NCBI RefSeq assembly: GCF_042647465.1
Contig: NZ_JBHRVN010000004.1
Source: Wagnerdoeblera intermedia
GTDB lineage: Bacteria; Pseudomonadota; Alphaproteobacteria; Rhodobacterales; Rhodobacteraceae
Direction: 5' to 3' (one strand)
DNA: 64,000 bases
Shown here in pieces: positions 34,576 to 42,508 of this stretch. The notes under the pieces were generated by a model. The model was not told the origin of the DNA, made no database searches, and worked only from the letters and a program-made list of their open reading frames with translations. The position numbers and the translations under genes were made by a program. The number at the start of each line of letters is the position of its first letter. The first letter of the stretch is position 1.

Positions 34576-36501
34576 TCATTGCGGGGCCGTCTCGCGGCGC
34601 AATCTTTGCAGATCGCCAAGTTCGCTGAGGCCCCGGCCCACCAGCTCCGCTTCTTCGGTGAGGCCAGACGCCTTCAGCCGCCCCGCCAGCAGCTTCAGAG
34701 AGCGCACCAGCGCATAGGTGTCCGTGCGGCTGACCCCCACCCGCTCCAGCGCGGCGGCAATGGCACGCTGCAGACCCGGGCTCAGGCCCGCGCGCTGCTG
34801 CAGCCCGCGCAGCATGAAGACAATCTCGGCCAGTTCCATGGTGACGAGACCTTTGCGCATGGTCACGGCCTCACGCTCATAGCGCCCCTGCTCAATCGCC
34901 GCCCAATGGGCGATACGCTGAAAGCGGCCGGCAAAGCTCTGCCGCCAGTCTCCGACGGTCACCGCAAGGCTGCGGCTGCGTGCGGTCTGCTGCATGTCCG
35001 CCTTAATCATCCGCCACAGCGCCTTGCGCCGGTCCCGCGCATCGGTCGGGAAAAGCACCACAAAAGCCATATAGCCCAGAAGTGAGCCGCCGACCGCCAT
35101 CGAGGCGCGCAGCACCGGGCTGAAGGTCTCAGTATAGGGAACATAACCGGGGCTGAGCAGCAGGAAGACGATGATGGAGTAATCCGGTGCCGAGAGAGAG
35201 CTGAACCGGTGGGCCCGCAGAAAGCCAAAGATCAGCGCCGCCGGGATCAGGCACAAAAGCTGCCCCATCGGCGTGGGAAAGAGCGGCCAGAGCAGCACTT
35301 CTGTCAGCACCGCCACCAGGCCGGCCGCGACCTGGCCCTTGATCACATCGACCATCTTACGCCGTGGCGTGACCCCGGTGGTCGCCAGCGCCACACAGAT
35401 CGCGGCTGAGACCAGCGGATATTGAAAGAGCGGGCTTTCGCTCAAAAGCCAGCCCAGCGAGATGAGGAAGAGCACCAGAAAAATGCGCAGAGCCCCCTGC
35501 GCCGCCCCGCTCCAGTCCAGCTCATAGCGGTGACGCTCCGGGGTTTTCAGATCAAGGCGGCTGCGCGGGTCCTGCAAGCCCTCCATGCTGACCGAAAGCG
35601 CCGTCAGCGCCTGTTCCAGCGCGCGGTTTCCGGTCTGCCCATGCGCCCGGCGCAAAGCCCGCGCCATGCCGTCATAATCGCTCTGACCGCGCAGCCGGGT
35701 GCCAAGCTCTTCGAGTGTCGCGCCAAGCGCCTCATTCTGCGGCTCCTGCCAGCAGGCGAAAAGCAGATCGGTAAGGCTGACCAGCATCTGCTCGATCCGC
35801 CGGGTGCCACTGAACCGGCCATTGGCGGTCAGGGTGTGCAACTCATCGCGCAAAAGGCCGGCCGCAGCCATCAGCTTTCCGAAATCTGCGATCTCGCGCG
35901 ATCCGGGATCGCGCAGCGCCTGCCCCGCGGATTGCAGCGTATCTGCCGCCAGGCGGCGGGCCTTCAGCCCCACCTCGACGCCGCCGTCTTTCATGCCCGA
36001 GAAAGCCGCCCAGAGCACCGCTGCCAGCGCCCCGATCAGCACGGTCAGAATACGGTCGAAAGCCACATCCAGCACCGTGTCGGGATTAAACGGGTTCAGC
36101 ACGATCACAATGATCGCCGAATAGCCCGAGAGCAGCGTCGCATAAGACCGGTAGGAGCGCATCAGCGCCCCCGCCCAGGTCATGGCCGCCGACCAGAAAC
36201 AGAGCGCAAAAAGCTCAAAGGCCAGATTGCCCTGCCCCGCCCAGGCCACCGCCGCCCCAAAGAGCGAGCCGCAGATGGTGCCGATAAAGCGGTAAGAAGA
36301 TTTCTCAAGGATCTGCCCGCGCGTCGGCTGCAGCGTGAGGAAGACGGTGATGGCGGCCCACTGCGGATGCTCCAGCCGCAGGCCCCAGGCAATGCACAAA
36401 GCCGCAAGCGCGACCAGCGCCACCTGAAGCCCCACGACCAGCTTTGGCCGGTCAAACCCTAATGTCTCGAAGACACGAAAAATGCCGGTGACCCAGATCA
36501 T
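34576..36501 (-). CDS. FUSC-family inner-membrane transporter
   Basis: This 641-residue protein has two blocks of about six helices separated by soluble parts, the plan of YccS/AaeB-like aromatic acid or fusaric acid exporters. The first block has LEHPQWAAITVFLTLQPTRG, a family motif; the second has ESPLFQYPLVSAAICVALAT. No membrane-fusion or outer-membrane partner is nearby. The start is ATG 36501 with a weak ribosome site. Confidence 0.85.
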   Translation of the reverse strand: MIWVTGIFRVFETLGFDRPKLVVGLQVALVALAALCIAWGLRLEHPQWAAITVFLTLQPTRGQILEKSSYRFIGTICGSLFGAAVAWAGQGNLAFELFALCFWSAAMTWAGALMRSYRSYATLLSGYSAIIVIVLNPFNPDTVLDVAFDRILTVLIGALAAVLWAAFSGMKDGGVEVGLKARRLAADTLQSAGQALRDPGSREIADFGKLMAAAGLLRDELHTLTANGRFSGTRRIEQMLVSLTDLLFACWQEPQNEALGATLEELGTRLRGQSDYDGMARALRRAHGQTGNRALEQALTALSVSMEGLQDPRSRLDLKTPERHRYELDWSGAAQGALRIFLVLFLISLGWLLSESPLFQYPLVSAAICVALATTGVTPRRKMVDVIKGQVAAGLVAVLTEVLLWPLFPTPMGQLLCLIPAALIFGFLRAHRFSSLSAPDYSIIVFLLLSPGYVPYTETFSPVLRASMAVGGSLLGYMAFVVLFPTDARDRRKALWRMIKADMQQTARSRSLAVTVGDWRQSFAGRFQRIAHWAAIEQGRYEREAVTMRKGLVTMELAEIVFMLRGLQQRAGLSPGLQRAIAAALERVGVSRTDTYALVRSLKLLAGRLKASGLTEEAELVGRGLSELGDLQRLRRETAPQ

Positions 36502-36604
36502 CCCAGAACCGCATGACTTTCATGATGGTATCAGGCCCGCGGCCCGGCCGCCCTGCGGGCAGCGAACAGCCGATAGCCTGCGCGGGGGGCGGGCGATACG
36601 GCGA

Positions 36605-36790
36605 TCATGTAAGCCACCCTGCGACAGATTGCCCGAAAGGCTGAGCCCGCTGCCGCAGCAGAGAGGTCTGCCTTCGGCAGAGACATAAGCCCATTGGCGG
36701 CAATCCAATTCCCCGTGCGCTATGGTCACGTGAGAAGCGCTGAGGCCGAAGACCGGCGGCAGAGCGCGATCCGCATCGACAATCCCTCAC
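36605..36790 (-). ncRNA. Candidate 6S RNA (ssrS), downstream of zapA
   Basis: No protein gene fits this stretch. On the minus strand CTGCCGC (36762-36756) pairs with GCGGCAG (36656-36650), enclosing about 100 bases with further hairpins (GGTCTTCGGCC; TCTGCCGAAGGCAGA). 6S RNA genes commonly lie directly after zapA, and this fold with a long interrupted helix fits. The family assignment rests on context and overall shape, and the ends are guesses. Confidence 0.5.
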
Positions 36791-36816
36791 AGAAGGACCG
36801 GAGCCTTGCGAAAGAC

Positions 36817-36841
36817 AAAAGCCGCCCCGGGGGGCGGCTTT
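36817..36841 (-). terminator. Hairpin after zapA
   Basis: On the minus strand GCCGCCC-CCCG-GGGCGGC is followed by TTTTGTCTTT, 25 bases after the zapA stop. Confidence 0.8.
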
Positions 36842-36865
36842 CGGCTCACTGCACTCTGCAGACGG

Positions 36866-37324
36866 TCAGGTATCGAACTGAAGATCCGCCAGTTCGCCTG
36901 CCCGTTCTTCAGCCGCATCGGCCATAGATTCCGCCTCAGCGGCCAGTTCTGCCATGCGATCGATCAGGCTGCGCGGGATCACCGGAACCTCAACGCGCGT
37001 CTCGACCGGCACTTCCACGATCTTTTCGACCACCACATCGACCTTTTCCGGCGGGCGGGCTTCGAGTTCGGCAAGCCGCGCCTCAAGCTCTTCGATGCGG
37101 CGTCGGGCCTGAGCGGTCTGATCCTCATGCCCCGCCAGACGGTCAGCCAGCATCAGCCCCGCCATCAGCAGCATCCGCGCTTCGGGCATGCGGCCCGCCT
37201 GAGACATCAGCGGAGCGGCTTCGGCGTCCAGGATGGCGGCGGCAGTGCGCAGATGGCCCTCTTCGCCGGGCTGGCAGGACATGCGAAAGACGCGCCCGCC
37301 GATGGACAGATCAAGCTCAGGCAT
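36866..37324 (-). CDS. zapA: Cell division protein ZapA
   Basis: The 152-residue protein has an N-terminal ZapA fold (LSIGGRVFRMSCQPGEEGHL, then ARMLLMAGLMLADRL) and a coiled coil. A longer C-terminal tail holds several Val/Glu-rich segments. ZapA bundles FtsZ filaments in the Z-ring. Its start overlaps the end of the upstream coiled-coil gene by 8 bases, so they are one translational unit. A possible 6S RNA follows. Confidence 0.88.
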   Translation of the reverse strand: MPELDLSIGGRVFRMSCQPGEEGHLRTAAAILDAEAAPLMSQAGRMPEARMLLMAGLMLADRLAGHEDQTAQARRRIEELEARLAELEARPPEKVDVVVEKIVEVPVETRVEVPVIPRSLIDRMAELAAEAESMADAAEERAGELADLQFDT

Positions 37325-38411
37325 TCACGACCTCCGGGCTTTCAGTTGCAGGGGCCGGAGCCAGCAGCGGATCAAGTGCGGCGAGCAGCGCATCAAGCTC
37401 TGCGCGTTCAAACTCGCGGGCCGAGGAAAGCGCGGCCACTTCGGCCTCCAGCGCGCGGTTGATCGCCGCCGCATCGACCCCGCCGGTCGCCATCCCCTCA
37501 CGCATAGTGCGCATGGCTTCGCGCAGCTGAATGTTGACATTGCGCATCCGGGCCATCTCTGCGGCCTGCGCCTCAACCTGCGCATTGAGAGCCGAAAGCC
37601 GCTCATCGCGGGTTGCCGTAGCCTCCGCATGGCGGCTGGTCAGAATGGAAAGCTGTTCGGACAGTTCAGCCGCATGGCGTTCCCCATCGGCCACCACCGC
37701 CTTCAGACGCTCAATCTCGGCCGGATCGGCGAGTGAACAAGCGGCGGCCGCTTCCGCCGAAGCCGCCTCAAGCGCGCTGCGCAGATCAGCGATCTCGGCA
37801 TCCCGGGCCTCGATCTGGCCGGTCAGCGCAAGAACCACCTCTTCGAGCGTGGCTGTCGAGCCGCTGTGACGTTCTGAAAGCGCGGCAAGACGGGCCGTCA
37901 GCGCGGCAATTTCCTCCTGGGCGGCGGCCAGTGCAGCCTCGGCCTCAGGATCAGCCTGCGGGGCTGCGGCCTCAAGGCTGCGAAATGCTGCAATCTCGGC
38001 ATCGCGCGCGGCAATCTCACCGTTCAGCAGCTCAATCGCCTGCTGAAGTGCCTCAAGCTCTTCGGTCAGGGCAGTGTCGGGCTGCGCAGCCTCAACCGCG
38101 ACCGGGGAATCCCGAAGCTGAGAGAGTTCCAGATCGCGCGCCTCAATCTGTGCACTGAGTTCCAGCACCACCTCTTCGAGGGTGGCATGGGTGCCTGCAA
38201 GCTGCTCTGACAGCGCCGCGGCCTCTGCCCTTGCCTCTTCGGCCAGCCGGGTCAGGCGGGCGATTTCGATCTCAGAGGAAAGATCTTCGCTGTCCTGCGC
38301 CCGGGCGAGGACCTGAGAGGCCGGAGGCGGCTCGCCGAGCCGCTCAAAGGCTGCGCCGATTCGGAGAAGTGCCGTCGCGAGACGGCGCTGGTGCTGTTCA
38401 AATTCCTGCAT
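37317..38411 (-). CDS. Coiled-coil protein with internal repeats, ZauP-like partner of ZapA
   Basis: I propose ATG 38411, giving 364 residues (MQEFEQHQRRLATALLRIG); the frame is open to a TTG at 38579. The body is coiled coil, rich in Ala, Glu and Leu. A segment recurs: ATLEEVVLELSAQIEARD, ATLEEVVLALTGQIEARD, and weaker LNGEIAARDAEIA and ALNAQVEAQAAEMARM. In Caulobacter, ZauP is a coiled-coil ZapA partner encoded with zapA. The same layout here suggests a Z-ring role, by context. Confidence 0.7.
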   Translation of the reverse strand: MQEFEQHQRRLATALLRIGAAFERLGEPPPASQVLARAQDSEDLSSEIEIARLTRLAEEARAEAAALSEQLAGTHATLEEVVLELSAQIEARDLELSQLRDSPVAVEAAQPDTALTEELEALQQAIELLNGEIAARDAEIAAFRSLEAAAPQADPEAEAALAAAQEEIAALTARLAALSERHSGSTATLEEVVLALTGQIEARDAEIADLRSALEAASAEAAAACSLADPAEIERLKAVVADGERHAAELSEQLSILTSRHAEATATRDERLSALNAQVEAQAAEMARMRNVNIQLREAMRTMREGMATGGVDAAAINRALEAEVAALSSAREFERAELDALLAALDPLLAPAPATESPEVVNA

Positions 38412-38597
38412 ACCGGCTCTGGTCAGTCCCGCGTCATCAGTTCCTGCCCCGCTGCGGTCAAAGGCCGCGACGGGCTCTGCCCCAATGGCAGTTGCCGCCC
38501 ATACTGCCCGAAGCGCGGCGCCCGCTGCAAGGCCTGAGCCGTAAACTGCGCGATTCAGCGAAATTTCCGCCCGATTCAAGCCGATTACCGCCGATTT

Positions 38598-38640
38598 GCG
38601 TCACTGCGACGCTTGCAACTCGCAGCCACGCTGTTATCAA
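38598..38640 (+). promoter_or_regulatory. Promoter and operator-like repeat upstream of tkt
   Basis: TTGCAA (38613-38618) and TATCAA (38635-38640) are 16 bases apart. An inverted repeat GCGTC-N5-GACGC (38598-38612) touches the -35 and resembles one upstream of ctaD. Confidence 0.45.
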
Positions 38641-38684
38641 ACCCGCGCCCGGACCCCCGACGGCACCCCAGACAGGAGATCCCC

Positions 38685-40703
38685 ATGGACATCGCCACCC
38701 TGCGCGCGAGCCATTCTGACCACTGGCAACTCGCCGGCGCGATCCGTGCGCTTGCGATGGATGCGGTTCAGGCCGCAAACTCCGGTCACCCCGGCATGCC
38801 GATGGGCATGGCCGATGTGGCGACCGTTCTGTTTCAGAACCACCTGAAATTTGACGCCTCGGCACCGAACTGGGCCGATCGCGACCGCTTTATCCTCTCC
38901 GCCGGCCACGGCTCGATGCTGATCTATGCGCTGCTGCATCTGACCGGCTACAGCGACATGACGCTGGAGGAGATCAAAAACTTCCGTCAGTGGGGCGCGA
39001 AAACCGCCGGCCACCCGGAATACGGCCACGCCCAGGGCATTGAAACCACCACCGGCCCGCTGGGCCAGGGCATTTCCAATGCCGTTGGTTTCGCCATGGC
39101 AGAAGAAAGCCTGCGCGCCCGTTTCGGCGCCAAGGTTGTGAACCACAAGACCTGGGTCATCGCCGGTGACGGCTGCCTGATGGAGGGCATCAGCCAGGAG
39201 GCCATCGGCCTTGCCGGCATGCAGAAGCTCTCGAACCTGATCGTGCTGTGGGACAACAACAACATCTCGATCGACGGCCGCATCTCGATGTCGGACATCA
39301 CCGACCAGCACAAACGCTTTGAAGCGTCGGGCTGGAAAGTGATCGCCTGCGACGGTCACAACCCGACCGACATCGACCGCGCCCTGACGGAAGCGAAGAA
39401 ATCGGACCGTCCGGTTCTGGTCGACTGCAAAACCATCATCGGTTTTGGCGCGCCGAACAAGCAGGACAGCGCCGGTGCTCACGGCTCGCCGCTGGGTGAG
39501 GCAGAGATCAAACTGACCCGTGAAGTCTATGGCTGGACCCACGAGGCCTTTGTGATCCCGGCTGAGATCAAAGCGAAATGGGAAGCCATCGGTGCCCGTG
39601 GCGCGGCTGAGCGTGCAGCCTGGGAAGAGCGTTTCGCCACCCTGCCGGGCGGCAAACAGGCGGAATTCACCCGCCAGATGGCGCTGGAAGCTCCGAAAAA
39701 ACTCGCCGGTGCTGTGAAAGCGCTGAAAAAAGAGCTGGCTGAGAAACTTCCGAAAGTTGCGACCCGCAAAGCCTCGGAAATGGCACTTGCCGCGATCAAC
39801 CCGGTCATGCCGGAAACCATCGGCGGCTCGGCGGACCTTTCGGGGTCGAACCTGACCAAGACGGCAGATCTGGGCGTGTTCAATGCGGATAACCGCAAAG
39901 GCCGCTATGTGCACTTCGGCATCCGTGAGCACGGCATGGCCGCTGCCATGAACGGCATGATTTTGCATGGCGGTGTCCGCGCTTACGGCGGGACCTTCAT
40001 GTGCTTCACCGACTACGCCCGTGGCGCGATGCGCCTCTCGGCGCTGATGGGAGTGCCCTCGGTTTACGTCATGACCCACGACTCGATCGGTCTGGGTGAA
40101 GACGGCCCGACCCACCAGCCGGTTGAGCATCTGGCGATCTGCCGCGCGACCCCGAACACCCTGGTGTTCCGCCCGGCCGATGCGGTTGAAACCCTCGAAG
40201 CCTGGGAAATCGCGCTGACCGAAAAATCGCGTCCTTCGGTTCTTGCGCTTTCGCGCCAGAACCTGCCGACGCTGCGCAAGACCTTCACCGCGAAGAACCT
40301 GACCGCGCAGGGTGCTTACATCCTGGCGGAAGGCTCGGCCCGTCCGAAAGCCATCCTGATGGCGACCGGCTCGGAAGTCGAAATCGCGATGAAAGCCCGC
40401 GAGATCCTCGAAGCCGAAGGCATCCCGACCCGCGTGGTCTCGGTCCCCTCGATGGAGCTTTTCGCAGCCCAGCCGGAAGCCTATCGCAAGAAAGTCCTGC
40501 CGGCAGGTCCGGTGCGTGTGGCCGTTGAAGCCGCCGCCCGTATGCCCTGGGACCGCTTCCTGCTTGGCGAGCGTGGCTCTGAGAAAAAGGCAGCTTTCGT
40601 CGGCATGGAGAGCTTCGGCGCTTCGGCCCCGGCAGAGGTGCTCTACGAGAAGTTCGGCATCACCGCAGAGAACATCGCGAACAAAGTCCGCGCAATGCTC
40701 TGA
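38685..40703 (+). CDS. tkt: Transketolase
   Basis: This 672-residue ThDP enzyme moves two-carbon units in the pentose phosphate and Calvin pathways. It has GHPGMPMGMAD, the ThDP motif GDGCLMEGISQEA through NNISIDG, and EDGPTHQPVEHLA in the pyrimidine domain. ATG 38685 follows ACAGGAG. Its codons are more uniform than those of its neighbours (CTG, GGC and AAA preferred), fitting high expression. The gene is divergent from the zapA pair. Confidence 0.96.
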   Translation: MDIATLRASHSDHWQLAGAIRALAMDAVQAANSGHPGMPMGMADVATVLFQNHLKFDASAPNWADRDRFILSAGHGSMLIYALLHLTGYSDMTLEEIKNFRQWGAKTAGHPEYGHAQGIETTTGPLGQGISNAVGFAMAEESLRARFGAKVVNHKTWVIAGDGCLMEGISQEAIGLAGMQKLSNLIVLWDNNNISIDGRISMSDITDQHKRFEASGWKVIACDGHNPTDIDRALTEAKKSDRPVLVDCKTIIGFGAPNKQDSAGAHGSPLGEAEIKLTREVYGWTHEAFVIPAEIKAKWEAIGARGAAERAAWEERFATLPGGKQAEFTRQMALEAPKKLAGAVKALKKELAEKLPKVATRKASEMALAAINPVMPETIGGSADLSGSNLTKTADLGVFNADNRKGRYVHFGIREHGMAAAMNGMILHGGVRAYGGTFMCFTDYARGAMRLSALMGVPSVYVMTHDSIGLGEDGPTHQPVEHLAICRATPNTLVFRPADAVETLEAWEIALTEKSRPSVLALSRQNLPTLRKTFTAKNLTAQGAYILAEGSARPKAILMATGSEVEIAMKAREILEAEGIPTRVVSVPSMELFAAQPEAYRKKVLPAGPVRVAVEAAARMPWDRFLLGERGSEKKAAFVGMESFGASAPAEVLYEKFGITAENIANKVRAML

Positions 40704-40728
40704 GCCAGGTCTCAGCCTGATCTGTGGA

Positions 40729-40759
40729 ACGCGGCGGCTCTGCCCGCCGCGTTTTCTTT
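40729..40759 (+). terminator. Terminator of tkt
   Basis: AACGCGGCGG pairs with CCGCCGCGTT and is followed by TTCTTTT. Confidence 0.88.
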
Positions 40760-40857
40760 TGCCGCGCGAAAGAGGACCCGCTTGCGCGAGAGCATCTGTG
40801 GCAGCAAGGCGGATGCCCCCCAGGCAGGTAAAACCCGGGGCGCTTCACAACCCATGC

Positions 40858-40883
40858 GGAACCGGCCTCTCTCTGAGCACGTT
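40858..40883 (+). promoter_or_regulatory. ECF-sigma-type promoter motif before tspO
   Basis: GGAAC (40858-40862) and CGTT (40880-40883) are exactly 17 bases apart, the spacing of stress ECF promoters. It lies 26 bases before the proposed start. A chance match is possible. Confidence 0.35.
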
Positions 40884-40908
40884 ATCGGGGCAGTCGTTCC
40901 CAAACATT

Positions 40909-41385
40909 GTGCGGTTTATCTTGAAATCTTCCTGGCTCTGGCTCGTCGTTTTCGTTGTCGCCGTCTCGGGCATCGGCGCTCTTATCGGAATGAATTTCCC
41001 CCCCGGCCCCTGGTTCGATGCGCTGCAAAAGCCCTGGTTCCAGCCGCCGAATTCGGTCTTTGCCCCGGTCTGGACCATTCTTTACGTGATGATCGGCATT
41101 GCCGGCTGGCGGGTCTTCTGCCTCGAGGATGATCCGCGCCTGCGGATGATGTGGATCGTCCAGATGGTGCTGAACTTCCTGTGGTCGCCGGTCTTTTTTG
41201 GCCTGGAAACCGCCGGAGGGGCACTGATCGTCATCGCCCTGCTCTGGCTGGTTCTCGTCAGCTTCATCCGGCTTGCCTGGGTGGAAGAGCGCGTCTCGGC
41301 CTGGCTTTTCCTGCCATATCTGGCCTGGGTCAGTTTTGCCACGGCGCTGAACGGGGCGATCTGGTATCTGAACCGCGGGTTGTGA
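40909..41385 (+). CDS. tspO: TspO/MBR-family tryptophan-rich sensory protein
   Basis: This 158-residue protein has five membrane helices. Landmarks are GPWFDALQKPWFQPPNSVFAPVWTI (read as GPWF near residue 29, then KPWFQPP), LNFLWSPVFFG and LFLPYLAWVSFATALN. The family binds porphyrins and modulates tetrapyrrole or stress responses. The first residues are uncertain: GTG 40909 or TTG 40921, neither with a strong ribosome site. An ECF-type promoter motif lies upstream and a terminator follows. Confidence 0.88.
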   Translation: MRFILKSSWLWLVVFVVAVSGIGALIGMNFPPGPWFDALQKPWFQPPNSVFAPVWTILYVMIGIAGWRVFCLEDDPRLRMMWIVQMVLNFLWSPVFFGLETAGGALIVIALLWLVLVSFIRLAWVEERVSAWLFLPYLAWVSFATALNGAIWYLNRGL

Positions 41386-41404
41386 AGCCCGTCTCCCAAA
41401 CAAC

Positions 41405-41433
41405 AGGGGCCCGGTGCGTCACCGGGCCCCTTT
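41405..41433 (+). terminator. Terminator of tspO
   Basis: GGGGCCCGGTG-CGT-CACCGGGCCCC is followed by TTT. It may also stop the converging small-gene operon. Confidence 0.75.
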
Positions 41434-41447
41434 CCGTATCACAGCTC

Positions 41448-41627
41448 TCAGCGGGCCTGATGATGCGCCTCCTGTGCATCGGCCTGAGCGTCAGAGGACC
41501 GGCGCCAGTATCTGGCCGGATTGCAGGCCTGGGGCATGCCCGCCGCCTCAGAGGACGTTCCGAACGCATCGGACGGCGCGACTTTCTCCCGCAAAGGCCA
41601 GTCTTTCTCCGCTCTGACAGGGGTCAT
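41448..41627 (-). CDS. Small hydrophilic protein, second gene of a two-gene operon
   Basis: A 59-codon frame starts at ATG 41627 with AGGAG eight to nine bases before it. It reads MTPVRAEKDWPLREKVAPSD at the start and contains one Cys, PARYWRRSSD and a His-rich end (EAHHQAR). No membrane segment or known family is visible. It lies 26 bases after a similar small gene. Confidence 0.6.
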   Translation of the reverse strand: MTPVRAEKDWPLREKVAPSDAFGTSSEAAGMPQACNPARYWRRSSDAQADAQEAHHQAR

Positions 41628-41653
41628 GGCTCTGCTCCTGAACCTTCCGGCAC

Positions 41654-41818
41654 TCAGCGCTGCTGCGGCTTTTGTGCGGGGCTGCCCTGCTGCTGGCCGC
41701 GGCCGGGAGACTGCTGCTCCTGCTGGCGGCTGTGGTCACGGTCTTTCGCCGGGTCTTTCATCTGACCCTGCTTCTGATCGTGCTTCTGATCGCGCATAGT
41801 GTCTTTCGAACCGGTCAT
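41654..41818 (-). CDS. Very small Gln-rich disordered protein
   Basis: A 54-codon frame starts at ATG 41818 with a full GGAGG six bases upstream. The product is almost purely hydrophilic: MTGSKDTMRDQKHDQKQGQM, then KDPAKDRDHSRQQEQQ and a Gly/Gln/Pro tail. It has no bulky aromatic residue and should be disordered, like some stress-induced proteins. A short downstream partner follows. The strong ribosome site and composition argue that it is real. Confidence 0.68.
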   Translation of the reverse strand: MTGSKDTMRDQKHDQKQGQMKDPAKDRDHSRQQEQQSPGRGQQQGSPAQKPQQR

Positions 41819-41952
41819 GAGATCCTCCTAATCTCAAAGGCTCCCGGGGAAACATCGGGAACAGCTTCAGCCTGCCTGAGACGGAGATCACGTCGGAATC
41901 ACGAAATCCTGGCTCGATAAAATGCGCTGTTTTCTGCCAGGGAGCGAAATGC

Positions 41953-41975
41953 AAAAAGCCCGGCTTGCGCCGGGC
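41953..41975 (-). terminator. Terminator of tRNA-Leu(GAG) copy 1
   Basis: On the minus strand GCCCGGC-GCAA-GCCGGGC is followed by TTTTT. Confidence 0.85.
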
Positions 41976-41991
41976 CTCTTTGCCTGTTCGA

Positions 41992-42078
41992 TGGTGCGGT
42001 TGAGAAGACTCGAACTTCCACGGGAGTTACCCCACAGCGACCTCAACGCTGCGCGTCTACCAATTCCGCCACAACCGC
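41992..42078 (-). tRNA. tRNA-Leu(GAG), copy 1
   Basis: Acceptor GCGGTTG pairs with CAACCGC. The anticodon arm CAGCG-TTGAGGT-CGCTG gives anticodon GAG. The long variable arm of class II tRNAs and an encoded CCA are present. It reads CUC and CUU codons. Confidence 0.97.
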
Positions 42079-42198
42079 ACCGTTCCGAACTGGTAGGCAT
42101 CTTCTAGTCAGGGAGATGCGGAATGAAAAGAGGAAAAATGCGCGCCGGCGCAGAATTTTATATTTTCTTTTCAGTGGGATAGCAGAGGGCAAAAACGC

Positions 42199-42221
42199 AA
42201 AAAGCCCGGCTTGCGCCGGGC
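42199..42221 (-). terminator. Terminator of tRNA-Leu(GAG) copy 2
   Basis: The same hairpin as copy 1, GCCCGGC-GCAA-GCCGGGC, followed by TTTTT. Confidence 0.85.
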
Positions 42222-42237
42222 CATTCTGCCTGTTCGA

Positions 42238-42324
42238 TGGTGCGGTTGAGAAGACTCGAACTTCCACGGGAGTTACCCCACAGCGACCTCAACGCTGCGC
42301 GTCTACCAATTCCGCCACAACCGC
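42238..42324 (-). tRNA. tRNA-Leu(GAG), copy 2
   Basis: Identical over the 87-base tRNA to copy 1, including anticodon GAG and the encoded CCA. Confidence 0.97.
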
Positions 42325-42508
42325 ACCGTTCCGAACTGGTAGGAGCCTTCTAGCCATAAGCCTCCGGGATGAAAAGGGGATTTTTGAAAAAACTTCACCG
42401 GGGCGCGATTTTTTTCACCCCGATCCCGGGGCCTGCCCTGCCCCATGGCAAATTCTGCAACAAGGCCCTAAATCCAATGGCAACGGACAGTTGCCTAGGA
42501 GGTTCGCG

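Larger units (their letters stand above)
41951..42107 (-). repeat. Direct repeat copy 1 (tRNA-Leu unit)
   Basis: A 157-base unit covers tRNA-Leu(GAG), its terminator and about 30 upstream bases. It recurs at 42197-42353, offset by 246 bases, with only a few mismatches outside the tRNA. Confidence 0.9.
42197..42353 (-). repeat. Direct repeat copy 2 (tRNA-Leu unit)
   Basis: Second copy of the 157-base unit at 41951-42107. Confidence 0.9.

Noticed and set aside
42116..42508. Upstream extension of the lipB frame
   Set aside because: It runs through the second tRNA-Leu gene; ATG 42509 has a full TAGGAGG site.
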